64,000 bases of DNA from Amaurobius ferox (Eukaryota > Arthropoda > Arachnida > Araneae > Amaurobiidae): the NCBI GenBank assembly GCA_951213105.1, contig OX578145.1, positions 117,321,239-117,385,238 of the forward strand, given 5' to 3'. Below, one piece after another: positions 23,791 through 35,000 of the stretch. The notes beneath the pieces were generated by a model. That model ran no database searches, was not told where the DNA came from, and saw only the letters and a program-made list of their open reading frames with translations. The first letter of the stretch is position 1, and every line of letters starts with the position of its first letter. The position numbers and the translations under genes were made by a program.

Positions 23791-24048
23791 CAGTGGCTCC
23801 CAATCTTTTTGGAACTCACAAACCCCTCACAAGAGAAATTTTGCTTTACAAACTTCATTTCCAACAATTACGCATGGCCTTAGTTTTTTTTATATAAACC
23901 TTAAAAATTATTCAAAATAATTACATTTCTAAAAGTATATCTATCATTAGAAAGATTAATCATAATATACTTCACCACAAAATTTTGCACTTGAACTGCT
24001 TGATATAGCTTTGTGAACCTTTTTTTAATCAACAGTTCAGAACTATAG
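23791..24048. mobile_element. Candidate hAT-like MITE, degraded
   Basis: The left end CAGTGGCTCCCAATCTTTTT has the hAT-type terminus. A diverged inverted counterpart (ggttcacaaagc and gttcagaactatag, in reverse complement) closes at about 24048. No convincing 8-bp duplication was found. Confidence 0.35.
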
Positions 24049-24844
24049 CAATATATGAATAATTATTGCGAATTTCAGATATGTGCAGTGAATGTTTTTA
24101 AAAATCACATTTGTTATCAAATTCTAAGCATGCTAATTAGATACCATTGAAAGTTTTTGATACCTTTGAAAAACATGCATTTTAGATCCAGCCAAGCTCA
24201 TATTTATAATTTAAAAATGCCTTTGGTCTTGGGCTGTGTTACGGCTTTGTTACTGTCAAGCTGAGATATGTAAAAAATTTAAAATACCTGCCAGTGCAGA
24301 CCTCTATGACAGTGATGTTAAAACTAGAATAAAACCAAGGATTGTACTACAAAATAAAAAGGTAAAAAAGTTACAGTAGTGTTTAGACACTCCCAACATC
24401 AAACGTTTACATGCATGAATAGGAGATGAATAACTAGAACAGATGAGTAAATTTTGATTGGCTGCTATTCAGAATATTTTCTGCAGTAATCTCTTGCTGA
24501 ATATAGGTTTGAGCTGATGTGTTATCCCACTAATGGAAGTATCCGACCTAACTATTTTAAACACATTTTTGCTCATGAATGAGTTAAATGATGCACATTA
24601 ATTTATTGATCATTGACTCCTCTAATTTTCAGCATAACAAAAATATCTATACAATAGAAATAAAAAAAGAAAATATTAAATGTAGTATGTCTTACTTATA
24701 AAACTTAATTATAATATAAGGAAACATTTTCCCCAATCTGTTAAATTTCTGCAACTGCCATATTTTCTTACAATTTAATGTTGATTTCTGAAATTATAAT
24801 GTACAGTTTTGCATTTAGAGATAGAGCTGAAATACAGAGTGTAT
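24049..24844. other. AT-rich intergenic DNA
   Basis: No coding or repeat signal was seen. Confidence 0.5.
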
Positions 24845-25019
24845 TTGTCTAAAATATGTTTAGTTATGTGTGTTTAAAATATGTTCTTAGTTATGTGTGT
24901 TTAAAATATGTTTAGTTATGTGTGTTTAAAATATGTTCTTAGTTATGTGTGTCTTAAATATGTTTAGTTACATGTATTTAAAATATGTTCTTAGTTATGT
25001 GTGTCTAAAATATGTTCTG
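24845..25019 (+). repeat. Minisatellite with alternating 25/28-bp units
   Basis: Units of the form taaaatatgtttagttatgt alternate with versions carrying an extra ctt (atgttcttagttatgt), so the higher-order repeat is a dimer of about 53 bp. About seven units are visible and the later ones are more diverged. Confidence 0.85.
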
Positions 25020-25071
25020 TAAAGAGAATCTAACCACAGAATATTTGACAAATATACCAAGACAGTTACCT

Positions 25072-25188
25072 CTGATAAAATGCAGTACTGGATGACTGTG
25101 ATGCCTTTTGGGCCACTGTGGTATGGAATAAAGCTTTCCAGATATAAGATGTGATTAGCATGGCAACAGTAAGTATGGCAGAGATTTT
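25072..25188 (-). other. Possible exon-like patch, minus strand (speculative)
   Basis: A minus-strand frame bounded by an acceptor-like caagaacag and a good donor-like cagag/gtaact encodes a hydrophobic segment including AILTVAMLITSYIW. The phase would join the patch at 21066-21151. However, other frames on both strands are open too, so this may be chance in a less AT-rich patch. Homology was not recognised. Confidence 0.2.
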
Positions 25189-25833
25189 ACTGTTCTTGTC
25201 TTATATGATATATTCAAAGCAGTCAATCAGCCTCAAGGACTATGAAAAATTTAGAACAAATTTTAGCTTGCTGCAGAAACAACTTTTAAGTTAAGGAGAA
25301 AAAAGGCAAAAAATATTTCCATTTGCAACAATTAAGTTTTATTTATCAGTTTCCAGTCAGATTAAGGGGGGGATTAAGGAAGTAAACCATGTGCAAATTT
25401 GTGCTATCCTTAAGTACAGGTAAGAAACAAATGATGTAAAAAAATAATAACAGGCATTATTCACATAGAGGATGACCACACAAAATAAATACAAATTATT
25501 AAATAGGTTAGCCGGTAAACTTTTCCAGAATATGGATTCAATAAAAAAAGAAGTGCAAAAAATGTCATAATATTTATTACTCTTATAGAAAAATTTATAT
25601 ATATGTAAAACCATTAAATATTACAAAATAATCAATTTTTTAATGACATAATGACTAAAGTGAATTAGAATAAATATTTTTGATTAATGATGCAAATTTT
25701 TTCTGTTTTTGTACGAAATATATCTTAATTATTGACAATACATCATTTTATATGTACTATTAATTCTGAAAATACAACGCCATGTAAAAATGATCTAAAG
25801 CACATATGTCATTACATAGAAAAAGAATAACAT
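25189..25833. other. AT-rich intergenic DNA
   Basis: No gene or repeat was recognised. Confidence 0.5.
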
Positions 25834-25837
25834 ATAA

Positions 25838-26520
25838 CCCTTTCGGAACGATCGGCACACCCGCGTGTCGGCTGCTAACTTGCATTCAAGGACGGACGAC
25901 ACGCGTGACGGAGGAAACTTTACCGTAAACGGAGAGTGGCACGCATGCGTGCCTTCATGTGGAATGTTTTTATTTGTCTACTAGATGGCGTTAAATGTCC
26001 ATGGAACTAACTTCAATCTATTTTGCAGATGCATGACCTTGGCATAAGGAGGATCGAATGAATTATTTCTCCATTTGGAGCGGTGAAACATGATTTTGTA
26101 AAATAAACAGACAGAGCAATTCTCGCAGCATCAACAATTTTATAATTGAGTTTCGGGTTTTATTTTTATTTCAGCGTTATGATTTCGTTGGTGAATCATA
26201 GGAATATAAGAGAGTATATTTTTTTGTTTGGGTTTTAGAGGCAGTGAAATTATTCGTTTATTTTGGATAAAAGAATGGGAGCAACTAACGAGTATTTTGT
26301 ATTCAGATTTGTATGAAAAACATACATCAAATAGAAAATAAATATTTCTTTTATTCCTAAAAAAAAATAGATTTCTGTGTTGAATAGGTGATTTTTATTG
26401 AATTTTTTTCGAGAGTTAGGCTTAGCTCAAAAAATTTGCCGTCCTTTGAGAACAGTTCGGAAGCAAAGCGCTCCGTCTTTTGGGCCGCAGAAGCTGCGGA
26501 ATGCCGCTGTCGCGAAAGGG
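25838..26520 (+). mobile_element. piggyBac-like MITE family 1, copy 1 (683 bp)
   Basis: The termini CCCTTTCGGAACG and GTCGCGAAAGGG match those of the copies at 32830 and 35943, and the interiors align throughout (shared blocks include gtctactagatgg and ctccatttggagcggtgaaa). The 4-bp flanks are ATAA on both sides (25834-25837 and 26521-26524) instead of the canonical TTAA. No transposase frame is present. Confidence 0.8.
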
Positions 26521-26597
26521 ATAAAGAAGTTAACTTTGCTTAATAAAGTTATTTATTTTAAAAATAAGATCAAGTTCAGGTCAAGCCTGGAAAATCC

Positions 26598-26706
26598 AAT
26601 GTATTAATCAATGTGTTTAGATACAAAATACATTTGTCTAAACTCATGTCTAGATCATGAATTTAGACAAATACTTTTTGTATCTAAACACATTGATTAA
26701 TACATT
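26598..26706. repeat. Long hairpin: 45-bp inverted repeat, 19-nt loop
   Basis: Arm 26598-26642 pairs with 26662-26706 at about 42 of 45 positions; the mismatches cluster near the centre (tac versus agt). It sits 78 bp to the right of the piggyBac-like copy at 25838. Transcribed, it would form a long near-perfect RNA duplex. Confidence 0.85.
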
Positions 26707-26709
26707 TTA

Positions 26710-28893
26710 ATATTTTGATATTTTAATTACATATTTTGACTAATTCTGTAGCAAATGACTTAAATTGCGCCATACGTTACAATATTTTTTGCTGTATTAG
26801 GTTGTCATTAATTGATCTGAAAACATGCTCAGAAATAAAAATGAGCTAGATCTTATCTCTACTCTTAATTATAGATGTTACACAATTTTCTTCAAATAAA
26901 ATTAAAAAACTTTTCAAAGATAATTGCTGGCTGATTCTTATTTTATTTCATACTGGCTACGTCCGTTTTTGTCCTTTTGAAATAATTGTGCTAATTCACT
27001 TTTTATGAACAAATGCAAACAAAATTTAATTCACCAAGCAATTTCACTTATGATGATTCAAAGTGAACAATGTAAATCTGCCTTACATGATATGGTACCA
27101 CCACCACATAGCACACCTTCTCCAAAATGTAGCAAAAATTTTTTAGTTGTAAGCTTAACTAGCTTGGAAGACTGTGCCAGGGATTGGTAGCAGTTTATTA
27201 CCCAATCTAACCTGGATAATTTGAGCCTGAAGTAAAATGGTATCACTAAGCTAAAAATTCGGAATGCGAGAATAAAAATTAAGGAATTTCAAAGACTTTT
27301 GTAAAATTCATGCACTTTCAAGGGTCTTTAAAAATAAAAATTAAGCACTTTTCAATGACTGTGGAAACTTTGTTTTTTAGATATAAAGATATTACATTCA
27401 GCAAGGGACTACTGCAATCCCTATTTTAGCATGTTTTGAAATGCCTTTAAAAATTTGGTATTACAAAAGAGTCTTATCAAAACATTTAGAAACAAAATCT
27501 GAATAATGACAAATTTAGGGAGGTCTATAATATTAACGTCTGATTATCTAATTTATGAAAATGTTGTTCATTTTAACCAGATATATTATTATTGCACATA
27601 AATTTAAAGAAAAACATGTTTTGAAAAAGAACAATAAAAGAAGTATTTGATGCCAACAATAAAAATTAAGCAACTCAGAATAATTTAATTTAAATGTGAT
27701 TGCAACTTTAAAAACATGGACGGTTAATGGCAATATACAGAATGGAACATTAAACAAAACATATGAAATAAAGCTTTACATAATGATTAAAAAACTGGAC
27801 ACGCATGTCAGGTAAAAATTGCATGCTGTTCATTGGAAAGTTATACAATATTGCTAAGACAATTTTTTGAGATAAATTCTCACTTTTTATATTAATGTCT
27901 TAGAAACTTTTATATAATTTAGTTTAAGGAATATGGGCACCAACAAATGCCTCATAGTAATTATCTAAAATATTTTGTCTAAAACATCTTTAGAATGTAT
28001 TTTTACATGATAGCTAGTTCATTATGAACATTTGTCAATGACTTTTTATTCATGTGAAACTGAGTATTAGTACAAAATAAATGTAAAATTTACTAACATT
28101 CAAGTTACAAATTATTACTAAAACGTTTTATTCAATCATTTAGTCAGATTACGAAATATTTCTAACCATGATATCCACTAAAACACTGATGTATAAAAAA
28201 TGATTCCAAATGATGCATGATAAAATGAAGGTATAAAACACAACTTTAAATAAAGAATAAAGCTAAATAATATCACAAGAGCAAACAAAATGTGTTTTAT
28301 CAATATGGAATAAACAAGCATAAAAACATTAAATATCTATCAATATATTTGGTTTAGCTTCTTAAACAATTGCAAGTATACCTGGTTCTGAATTCATGTA
28401 AAAGTTTTACAAAATAATGAATTACAAAAATGTAACAAGTACATAAAAAAATATTAACAAAACAGATAATACATTTTCAGACTCAAAAGTTTCCAAATAA
28501 CCTTACTAAAACACAATAAAAAGCAAAATTAACCATAATTAAAATGTTTGAGAAATGAATTTAAATAGTATTTTCTTTTTAATATTCTAAAATAATAAAT
28601 ATATATACATACATGAATTAAGAATCAGAATACAGCAGAACAATATAATTTCGATCACAAAGAAACTGACTAGCTAAAATGGAATGAAGAACTAAAAAGA
28701 ACATAATTAAGTGAAAGAAAATGAAAAATTAAATTAAGACTTGACTAGGTTATAAATTTTTTTATGCCATATTAAAATAGACAGAATAATGCATGCATTA
28801 GTTCTGTAAATGTCTGAAGCTCTTAATGTAAGGGAGTGTAACACACATAAAGCCAATTACACAACACATGTTAGAATGGAAAAAATGAGTTGA
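26710..28893 (-). other. GRAMD4 3' flank, probably including the 3' UTR
   Basis: This is the sequence immediately downstream of the GRAMD4 stop on the minus strand. Minus-strand AATAAA hexamers occur at 28127-28132 and 28045-28050, about 770-850 bases after the stop; either could end the transcript. A short open patch at 27058-27246 (minus) and its plus-strand shadow at 27005-27190 have no recognisable homology. The rest is AT-rich without visible genes. Confidence 0.4.
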
Positions 28894-29052
28894 TCATGTA
28901 GATTTCTTTGTGCTTGAGCTTGGCTGAGGTTCCTCGTGCTCAGCAGGTGCTGAGATAGCAACAGATGCCCACGCTAAACCAGCTTTTTGGCCTGCATCTG
29001 TGATACTTTCTAATGTTTCATCTCGATTCAGGATGGCACCAAAAATATAAGT
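28894..29052 (-). CDS. GRAMD4: GRAMD4 terminal exon, residues 576-627 and stop
   Basis: Acceptor ctttttcttcag; enters in phase 0 and ends TGA at 28894-28896. It encodes YIFGAILNRDETLESI, the last conserved GRAM strand and helix, then a Glu/Ser-rich tail ending SSSTKKST that extends the protein slightly beyond the vertebrate length. Confidence 0.94.
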   Translation of the reverse strand, partial: TYIFGAILNRDETLESITDAGQKAGLAWASVAISAPAEHEEPQPSSSTKKST

Positions 29053-32000
29053 CTGAAGAAAAAGATTCAACATAAATTTATTGTGCAATTAACATAATTA
29101 AAAAAACATACAACTGAAGTTGTAGAAATTATAGTAAATGCACTTGTTGATAGGAATGAGATGAATATACAGGGTAACTGCAGTGAATAATGTTGTAAGA
29201 AAAACAAAATTTTCTCTACATTAACACTATTAAAAGTTAAAAGCCAACAGCTGAGTCTCACAGCTAGCATACATTTATGTTAAAACACTTACAGAAGCCC
29301 TCATTTGGCCTTGAACCTCACTTTTTTAAAAATGTAACCAACGAATGTAATTTGGGAATAGCGGTTTCAAAAAACTTCAAACATTTTTCAATATTTGTAG
29401 AAATCTTTAAAATGTATAGCTACATCCCATAGCTAGTGCCTATTTATGTTAAAACACCTACAGAAGCCCCAACTTGGCCTAGAACCTTGGGGGAGGAGGG
29501 GTAAATGTAATTAATGAATTAATTTGGAAATAGAGGTTTTAAAGGGAGAGAATGGTTGGAAATACAGGTTTTTAGGAAATAGAGGTTTCGAAAATTTAAT
29601 ACATTTATCAATACTTGTAAATAACCCCTTAAAATGAGGGTACAAACAAGGGGTACAGGAAAATGTATTGCCTCCTACAAAAGAAAGTTTTGATTTCAAT
29701 ATCTTGTTTGAACAGGAGACATAAATTTCTGAAAGTCAATAGTTTGTTTTATATCTTTCAAGTATTCTTATAGAACAGATGTATTTTTAAAAATCTGTTC
29801 TATAAGATTACTTGAAAAGTTTATGCAGTTTTTCAAGTATTCTCCATATTGCTCATTTTAAATCTGTAGCCAAAGAAATACTTTTTGAGCTACCATCTTC
29901 TAAATTTGTCATTGTGAACCCAAATTCCTTAGCTCGAAAAAACTGCAATTGTTTTTATTGTCAAGTTATTTGTTAATGTTTTATAAATAAATTAATGTCG
30001 CTAAGATACAAGTATTGTATTGTTCCAAAATGCACCAATACTTTGTCTACGATGCTTAATAAATCATTTCTAAATGTGCAAAGAAATGGTAATGAAACAA
30101 AGTTGTGGTGTATTGCTATGAAACGAGATGCGAAAAAAAACTTTGAACTTTCTGCAAACTCTGTGCATTATGTTTGTGAAGATCATTTCGTACTTTGTAT
30201 ATTCAAGTATTTTGTTTCTGAATATGAATTATTATAATATTTGGCCATAGCCGTGCATTGGGTGGGGGTGGGGGTTGAAACCTCCCACGTTTAAAAAAAA
30301 TTTCAAAAAAAATATTTTATCATTCTGAAAAAAAAAAGTTTCTAATTGGAGGGAATACTTTGAAATATAATGCGACTAAATCGGAGAAAAAATATTTAAT
30401 TAGAACATTAAAAAAATTCCCAAAATAATGTTGCCTACACACAATGTTGGTCCAAAATGGGTTAATTAATTACTTTTAATGTGCAATACAGCTAAAAATT
30501 ATTCCATAAATATATTTTGAAATTACTATTTATACTGTCTTAAAATGTGTTTGTGCATATTATGTATAGAAATATTTTTTGTATTGGCTATATTGGAAAA
30601 GGTTTCTAATATTTTGGTGGTAACAATCAGTGATGTGGGTGGGAAAATTTTCCATCCCTATATATTTTCATTGAAAAATTTCATTTCATGAAAATCTTAA
30701 AAATATATTTTTCTTTTCGAAAAAGTGTTATCAATTTTCACTCTCCCTCTCTCCTTCTATATATGTATCAAATCAGTGTACAAGGGGGGGGGGGGGGGTA
30801 ATTCTCATTGGAAGAAAAAATTCAAGCAGAAATCCTGCTGCTCTTATTAAGGGAAAAACCCTCTCCCCCCCCCTTTTGAATTTCTGTGCTTGGGTCTGAT
30901 ACATATATGTATGTATGTTACTGGGGTGTAGTGATAACTCCTGCAACCCCTGCAGTGATTTTCCTCTACGCCAGTGTGTATGCATATGTATCTATAAGTA
31001 TATACAGTAGCATATGCAGGATTTCATTTCGGGGGGGGGGGGGACGATGACTGAATCTCATGTTTGATACACCTAATGCAAAATTTTGCAATTTTTACAT
31101 GTTAATTTTTCATTTCCTGAGGGGGGGGGGGGGGGCTGTAGGGCCCACCCCCTAGGTATGCCCTAATATATATATATGTATATATGTTTGACCACCATTT
31201 TAACCACTGTCCAAGTTACTGTTTCCGTGGCTAATTTATTTGATATTTACTAGGAAAATATTTAAAAGTTTTAAAAGAAATTATTCTTTATTAAGCCGAA
31301 CTTACACAGAAAACTAAAGAAATATTCTAAAAATCAGTTGAGCAATTATTTTCACAAGAGTTTGGTTTCACGTGATTAAGGAAAATGAGAAAACTTGTTT
31401 TCTTCTTTCTTTATAAAATGTACTAGCCACTATATATGTATATATACAGTGGCGGCTCGTGAGTTATTTCAGAGGTGGGGCCAGCACGGGAGGAAAAAAG
31501 AAAACTTACTATAAACAGATAACAGTATTTTAAAATGCAGCAAAGCTATTTTTTTCTTCTAGTACTCAATAATCATAAAGCATGTTCAATATTACTTTTA
31601 AACCAAAAATAATTTATTGCTTTAATAATGTCATAGTTTCTAATGCCACATTTTATTAATATATTTATTTTATAATTTAATGCATTGTTAATATGAACTG
31701 TGCTTGATTCATGCTTTATAATCTTCCCAGATAAATGCTTTAAATATTTACAACCATACTTCGTCTACAGTGAATATACTGATTTCTTTTCATCACTTAA
31801 CATGATCTTGTTTTATTTCCATCCTTTTGTATCAACTGAAGGGTAGTCGGTTGATAAGAACATAAGCGTTTTATTTCAACAACTTTGCACAATGCAAAGC
31901 AAAAACGAAAGCTCTAACACTGAAAAAAAATTGCATGTAAATAAGTGGCAAGCAAATATCCAGTCATTTTAGCACATTTTATTTCTGCAACAATTAAATA

Positions 32001-35000
32001 AATAAAATTTTCTCGACAACATCATTTGGATATTCAGAATTAGGATGATTTTTTTTATAATATATGACCAATAATATATATTTTTTAAAAATGTGATAAT
32101 TCTTCATTCTATAATTTGGCTAAAAGTTTTGCATATATTTCAGCATTCTAATAAACATTTTTTTTATTTTATAAGTAATTCTAATGTTTGTAGCTTTTTA
32201 AGTGATCGCATTCAGTCATCACAGAGGATCTTCTGCGAGGTTCCTACACATTCAACCTTCCGGGGCGCGGTAGCCCATTGGTTAGCGCGCTGGAGTTGCA
32301 CTCGGTAGGCCCGGGTTCGATTCCAGCCACTGCCAATACTGCCGCCGTGTTCATGCGGAGTACAATCACGTTAAACATGTGGGTCCGAAAGTCCCTCCGA
32401 GAGGTTGGTGGTAGGAGAAGGAGGGTACGGTCCCTGTGGATGCCTCCCCCACTGGGTTCCGGTCTAAATTGGGTGGCACTTCCCGACCGTCCAAACAGTT
32501 ACCTTACACCTTTCTGGTAGGTCGGACGGACTGGGTTTCAACAACAACAACATTCAACCTTCCACGGGTTGATTTTATTCATGCCTTTTCTCCTCATTTT
32601 ATTTAAATGGAGAGCTGCTACAGATTACAAGATGATTGAGCAGTTTGGCATTCCAGAGAATAAACAGCTGATCGCACAAAGTGCATTTACAGTTTTGGGT
32701 TTTCTAAATTTGTGAATTCAAGTAGAGGGTGCTTATTTATTGGAAATATGAAACTTACATTGTTTGTGGAAAATATGGCCAATATACAAATTGATTCTAA
32801 TTGAGCTGATTGTTGAAATTAAGATTAAACCCTTTCGCGACGGTTGCCACGCCCGCGTGTTGTCTACGAACTTGCATTCAAGGAAGGCCGCCACGCATTC
32901 GTGGCGGAGAAAACTGTACCCTAAAAGACGGGTGCCACGTACGCGCGTTTTTATGTTGAACGTTTTTATTTGTCTACTAGATGGTGTTAAATGTCCGTGC
33001 AAACAACTCCAATGTATTTTGCAGATACTTGACCTTGGCATAGGAAGGATCCAATTAATCATTTCTCCATTTGGAGCGGTGAAACATGGTTTTGTAATAT
33101 AAACAAATAGAGCACTTTTCGTAGCATCAGTTATTTTATAATTGAGTTCCGGTTCTTGTTTTGATTTCAGCTTAATGATATCGTTGGTGAATCATAGGAA
33201 TATAAGAGAGTATTTTTTTTTTTAATTTGGGGGGGGGGGGTGGGGGGGTGTTAGAGGAAATAGCAACAATGAAATTATTCGTTTATTTCGGATAAAAGAA
33301 TGGGAGCAACTAACGAGTATTTGGTATTCAGATTTGTATGCAAAATATACATCAAATAGAAAATAAATATTTCTTTTATTCCTGAAAAAAGTAGATTTTT
33401 GTGTTGAATAGGTGATTTTTAGTTAATTTTTTCCCAAGAGTTAGGCTTAGCACAAAAAATTTGCCGTCCTTTGGGAACTGTCCAGAAGCGAAGCGCTCCG
33501 TCCTTTGGGCCGCGGCAGTTCCGGAATGCTACAGTCGCGAAAGGGTTAAAATTGTGTCAGTAGGTAAATTTTAATGTAAAACATAGAGTCGCCGCAAATG
33601 ACAAGTTTCTGTTTTGTGATTTAAGGGGGCAGTGGGGGTGGGGGGTGGGAGTCGATCATTGTGCCGATGTAAATTTGGATTGCATGCAATTTTCACCATG
33701 AATAAAATTTATTTTATTTTATATAACTACCCTGCTTTAACTCTCGCCCAATGCCAGATATATAAGTTGCAGATATTCTTTGCTATTTCAAACATTATTT
33801 GATTGAAAGATATTTGAATTTAGTTGTTAGCTCATATAGCATTTGAAACCATAATTTTCTTTATTTTTTGTTATATTCTTTTTTGAGCAGTCTTTTATTC
33901 ATTGATATTTTTAATGTTTTAATTCATTGGAATTTTTAATGTTCAAATGCTAATTGAATTTATTGAAGATAGCTCATATAACTAACAAAACTAGTAAGCA
34001 ACTTCCTTCGTATTTTGTCTTATATTTCTTTTTCTGCAGTTTTTTAAATTGTTTGATCAAAAGATAATTTAGTTAATAAATTTTTCCATGTAGCTTTCTA
34101 AAACCGGTCTAAACCTTTAATTCTTAAGAATTAAAGCTTATCCACTGGTATTTTTAAAGCATGTTATTTTGATAAAGTTAGTTTATCTAGCTTTTAAAAA
34201 TGATTGTTTTTCCGTCCTTTTTATTGACAAGTAATTTTACAATAATTTTTGTGCATGCTTTTTGAAGTTAGTTGATGTAATTCTCATGTATATTCCAAAA
34301 TCGATTGTTTCCTAAGGTAACTTGTTAGTCATAAGGTATGTAACATCATAAGGTATGTGGCAGTTTTTCACTGAGAAAGAGTCTTGAATCTTTCTATTGG
34401 TCTTTGCATTTCTCCTATTCCTTTAATTTTTGAGAATTTTCATTTGGCAGCAAATACTTTCCTATATCATGCGATATATCAATATTTTGATAGCCTCATT
34501 TCTGTTGCTCAATTTCATTTATCACGATGAAGAAGGTTCTTTACTGCCTTTGAAACAGGTTGATACTTTATTTAACCTTTATATACTGTTGTCGAATGAG
34601 GTTTTTATTTTTCAGATTCATTCTGACAGCAGCCAGAGTGAAAAGAAATTTTATAAGATAATTTGATTAGTAATAAAACTAATGGCAAAAGGTTATTGCA
34701 AAAAGTAATAAGTATATAAAAACAAATGATAAAAACCTTTTCTGGTGCAATCATGGTTACTTCGATGGCCATTCCACCACCAGGTATCCATGGATATGGC
34801 TTAGCCTGTCATAGGACAAAAACAATAAATAAAATACTTTTGAAACAAGAAAAGTAACAAAGATTTATTAACAAACTGAGTTAAAAACATATAAATGTAA
34901 ACATTGATTATGAATAACATGTATGGCTTAAGTCAGCAGGAGAAAAAATAACCATGTTATTTTGAAGAGCATATTTGCTCTTCAAATTTTAAATTGTGGA

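Noticed and set aside
24845..25019. Regular repeats considered as a CRISPR-like array
   Set aside because: Units are contiguous without unique spacers, and the context is eukaryotic; it is a minisatellite.
27005..27246. Overlapping 61-62 codon frames on both strands
   Set aside because: No recognisable homology and no convincing splice sites; possibly a decayed element fragment, but nothing supports a call.
32278..32520. 80-codon open frame on the plus strand (and the matching frame at 61663-61908, minus)
   Set aside because: Both lie wholly within tRNA-derived SINE copies with B boxes, tails and target-site duplications; the shared peptide is a by-product of the repeat.
32733..33102. Overlapping 109- and 112-codon frames on opposite strands
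   Set aside because: They overlap copy 2 of the piggyBac-like MITE and are not kept open in the homologous copies; no transposase motifs.
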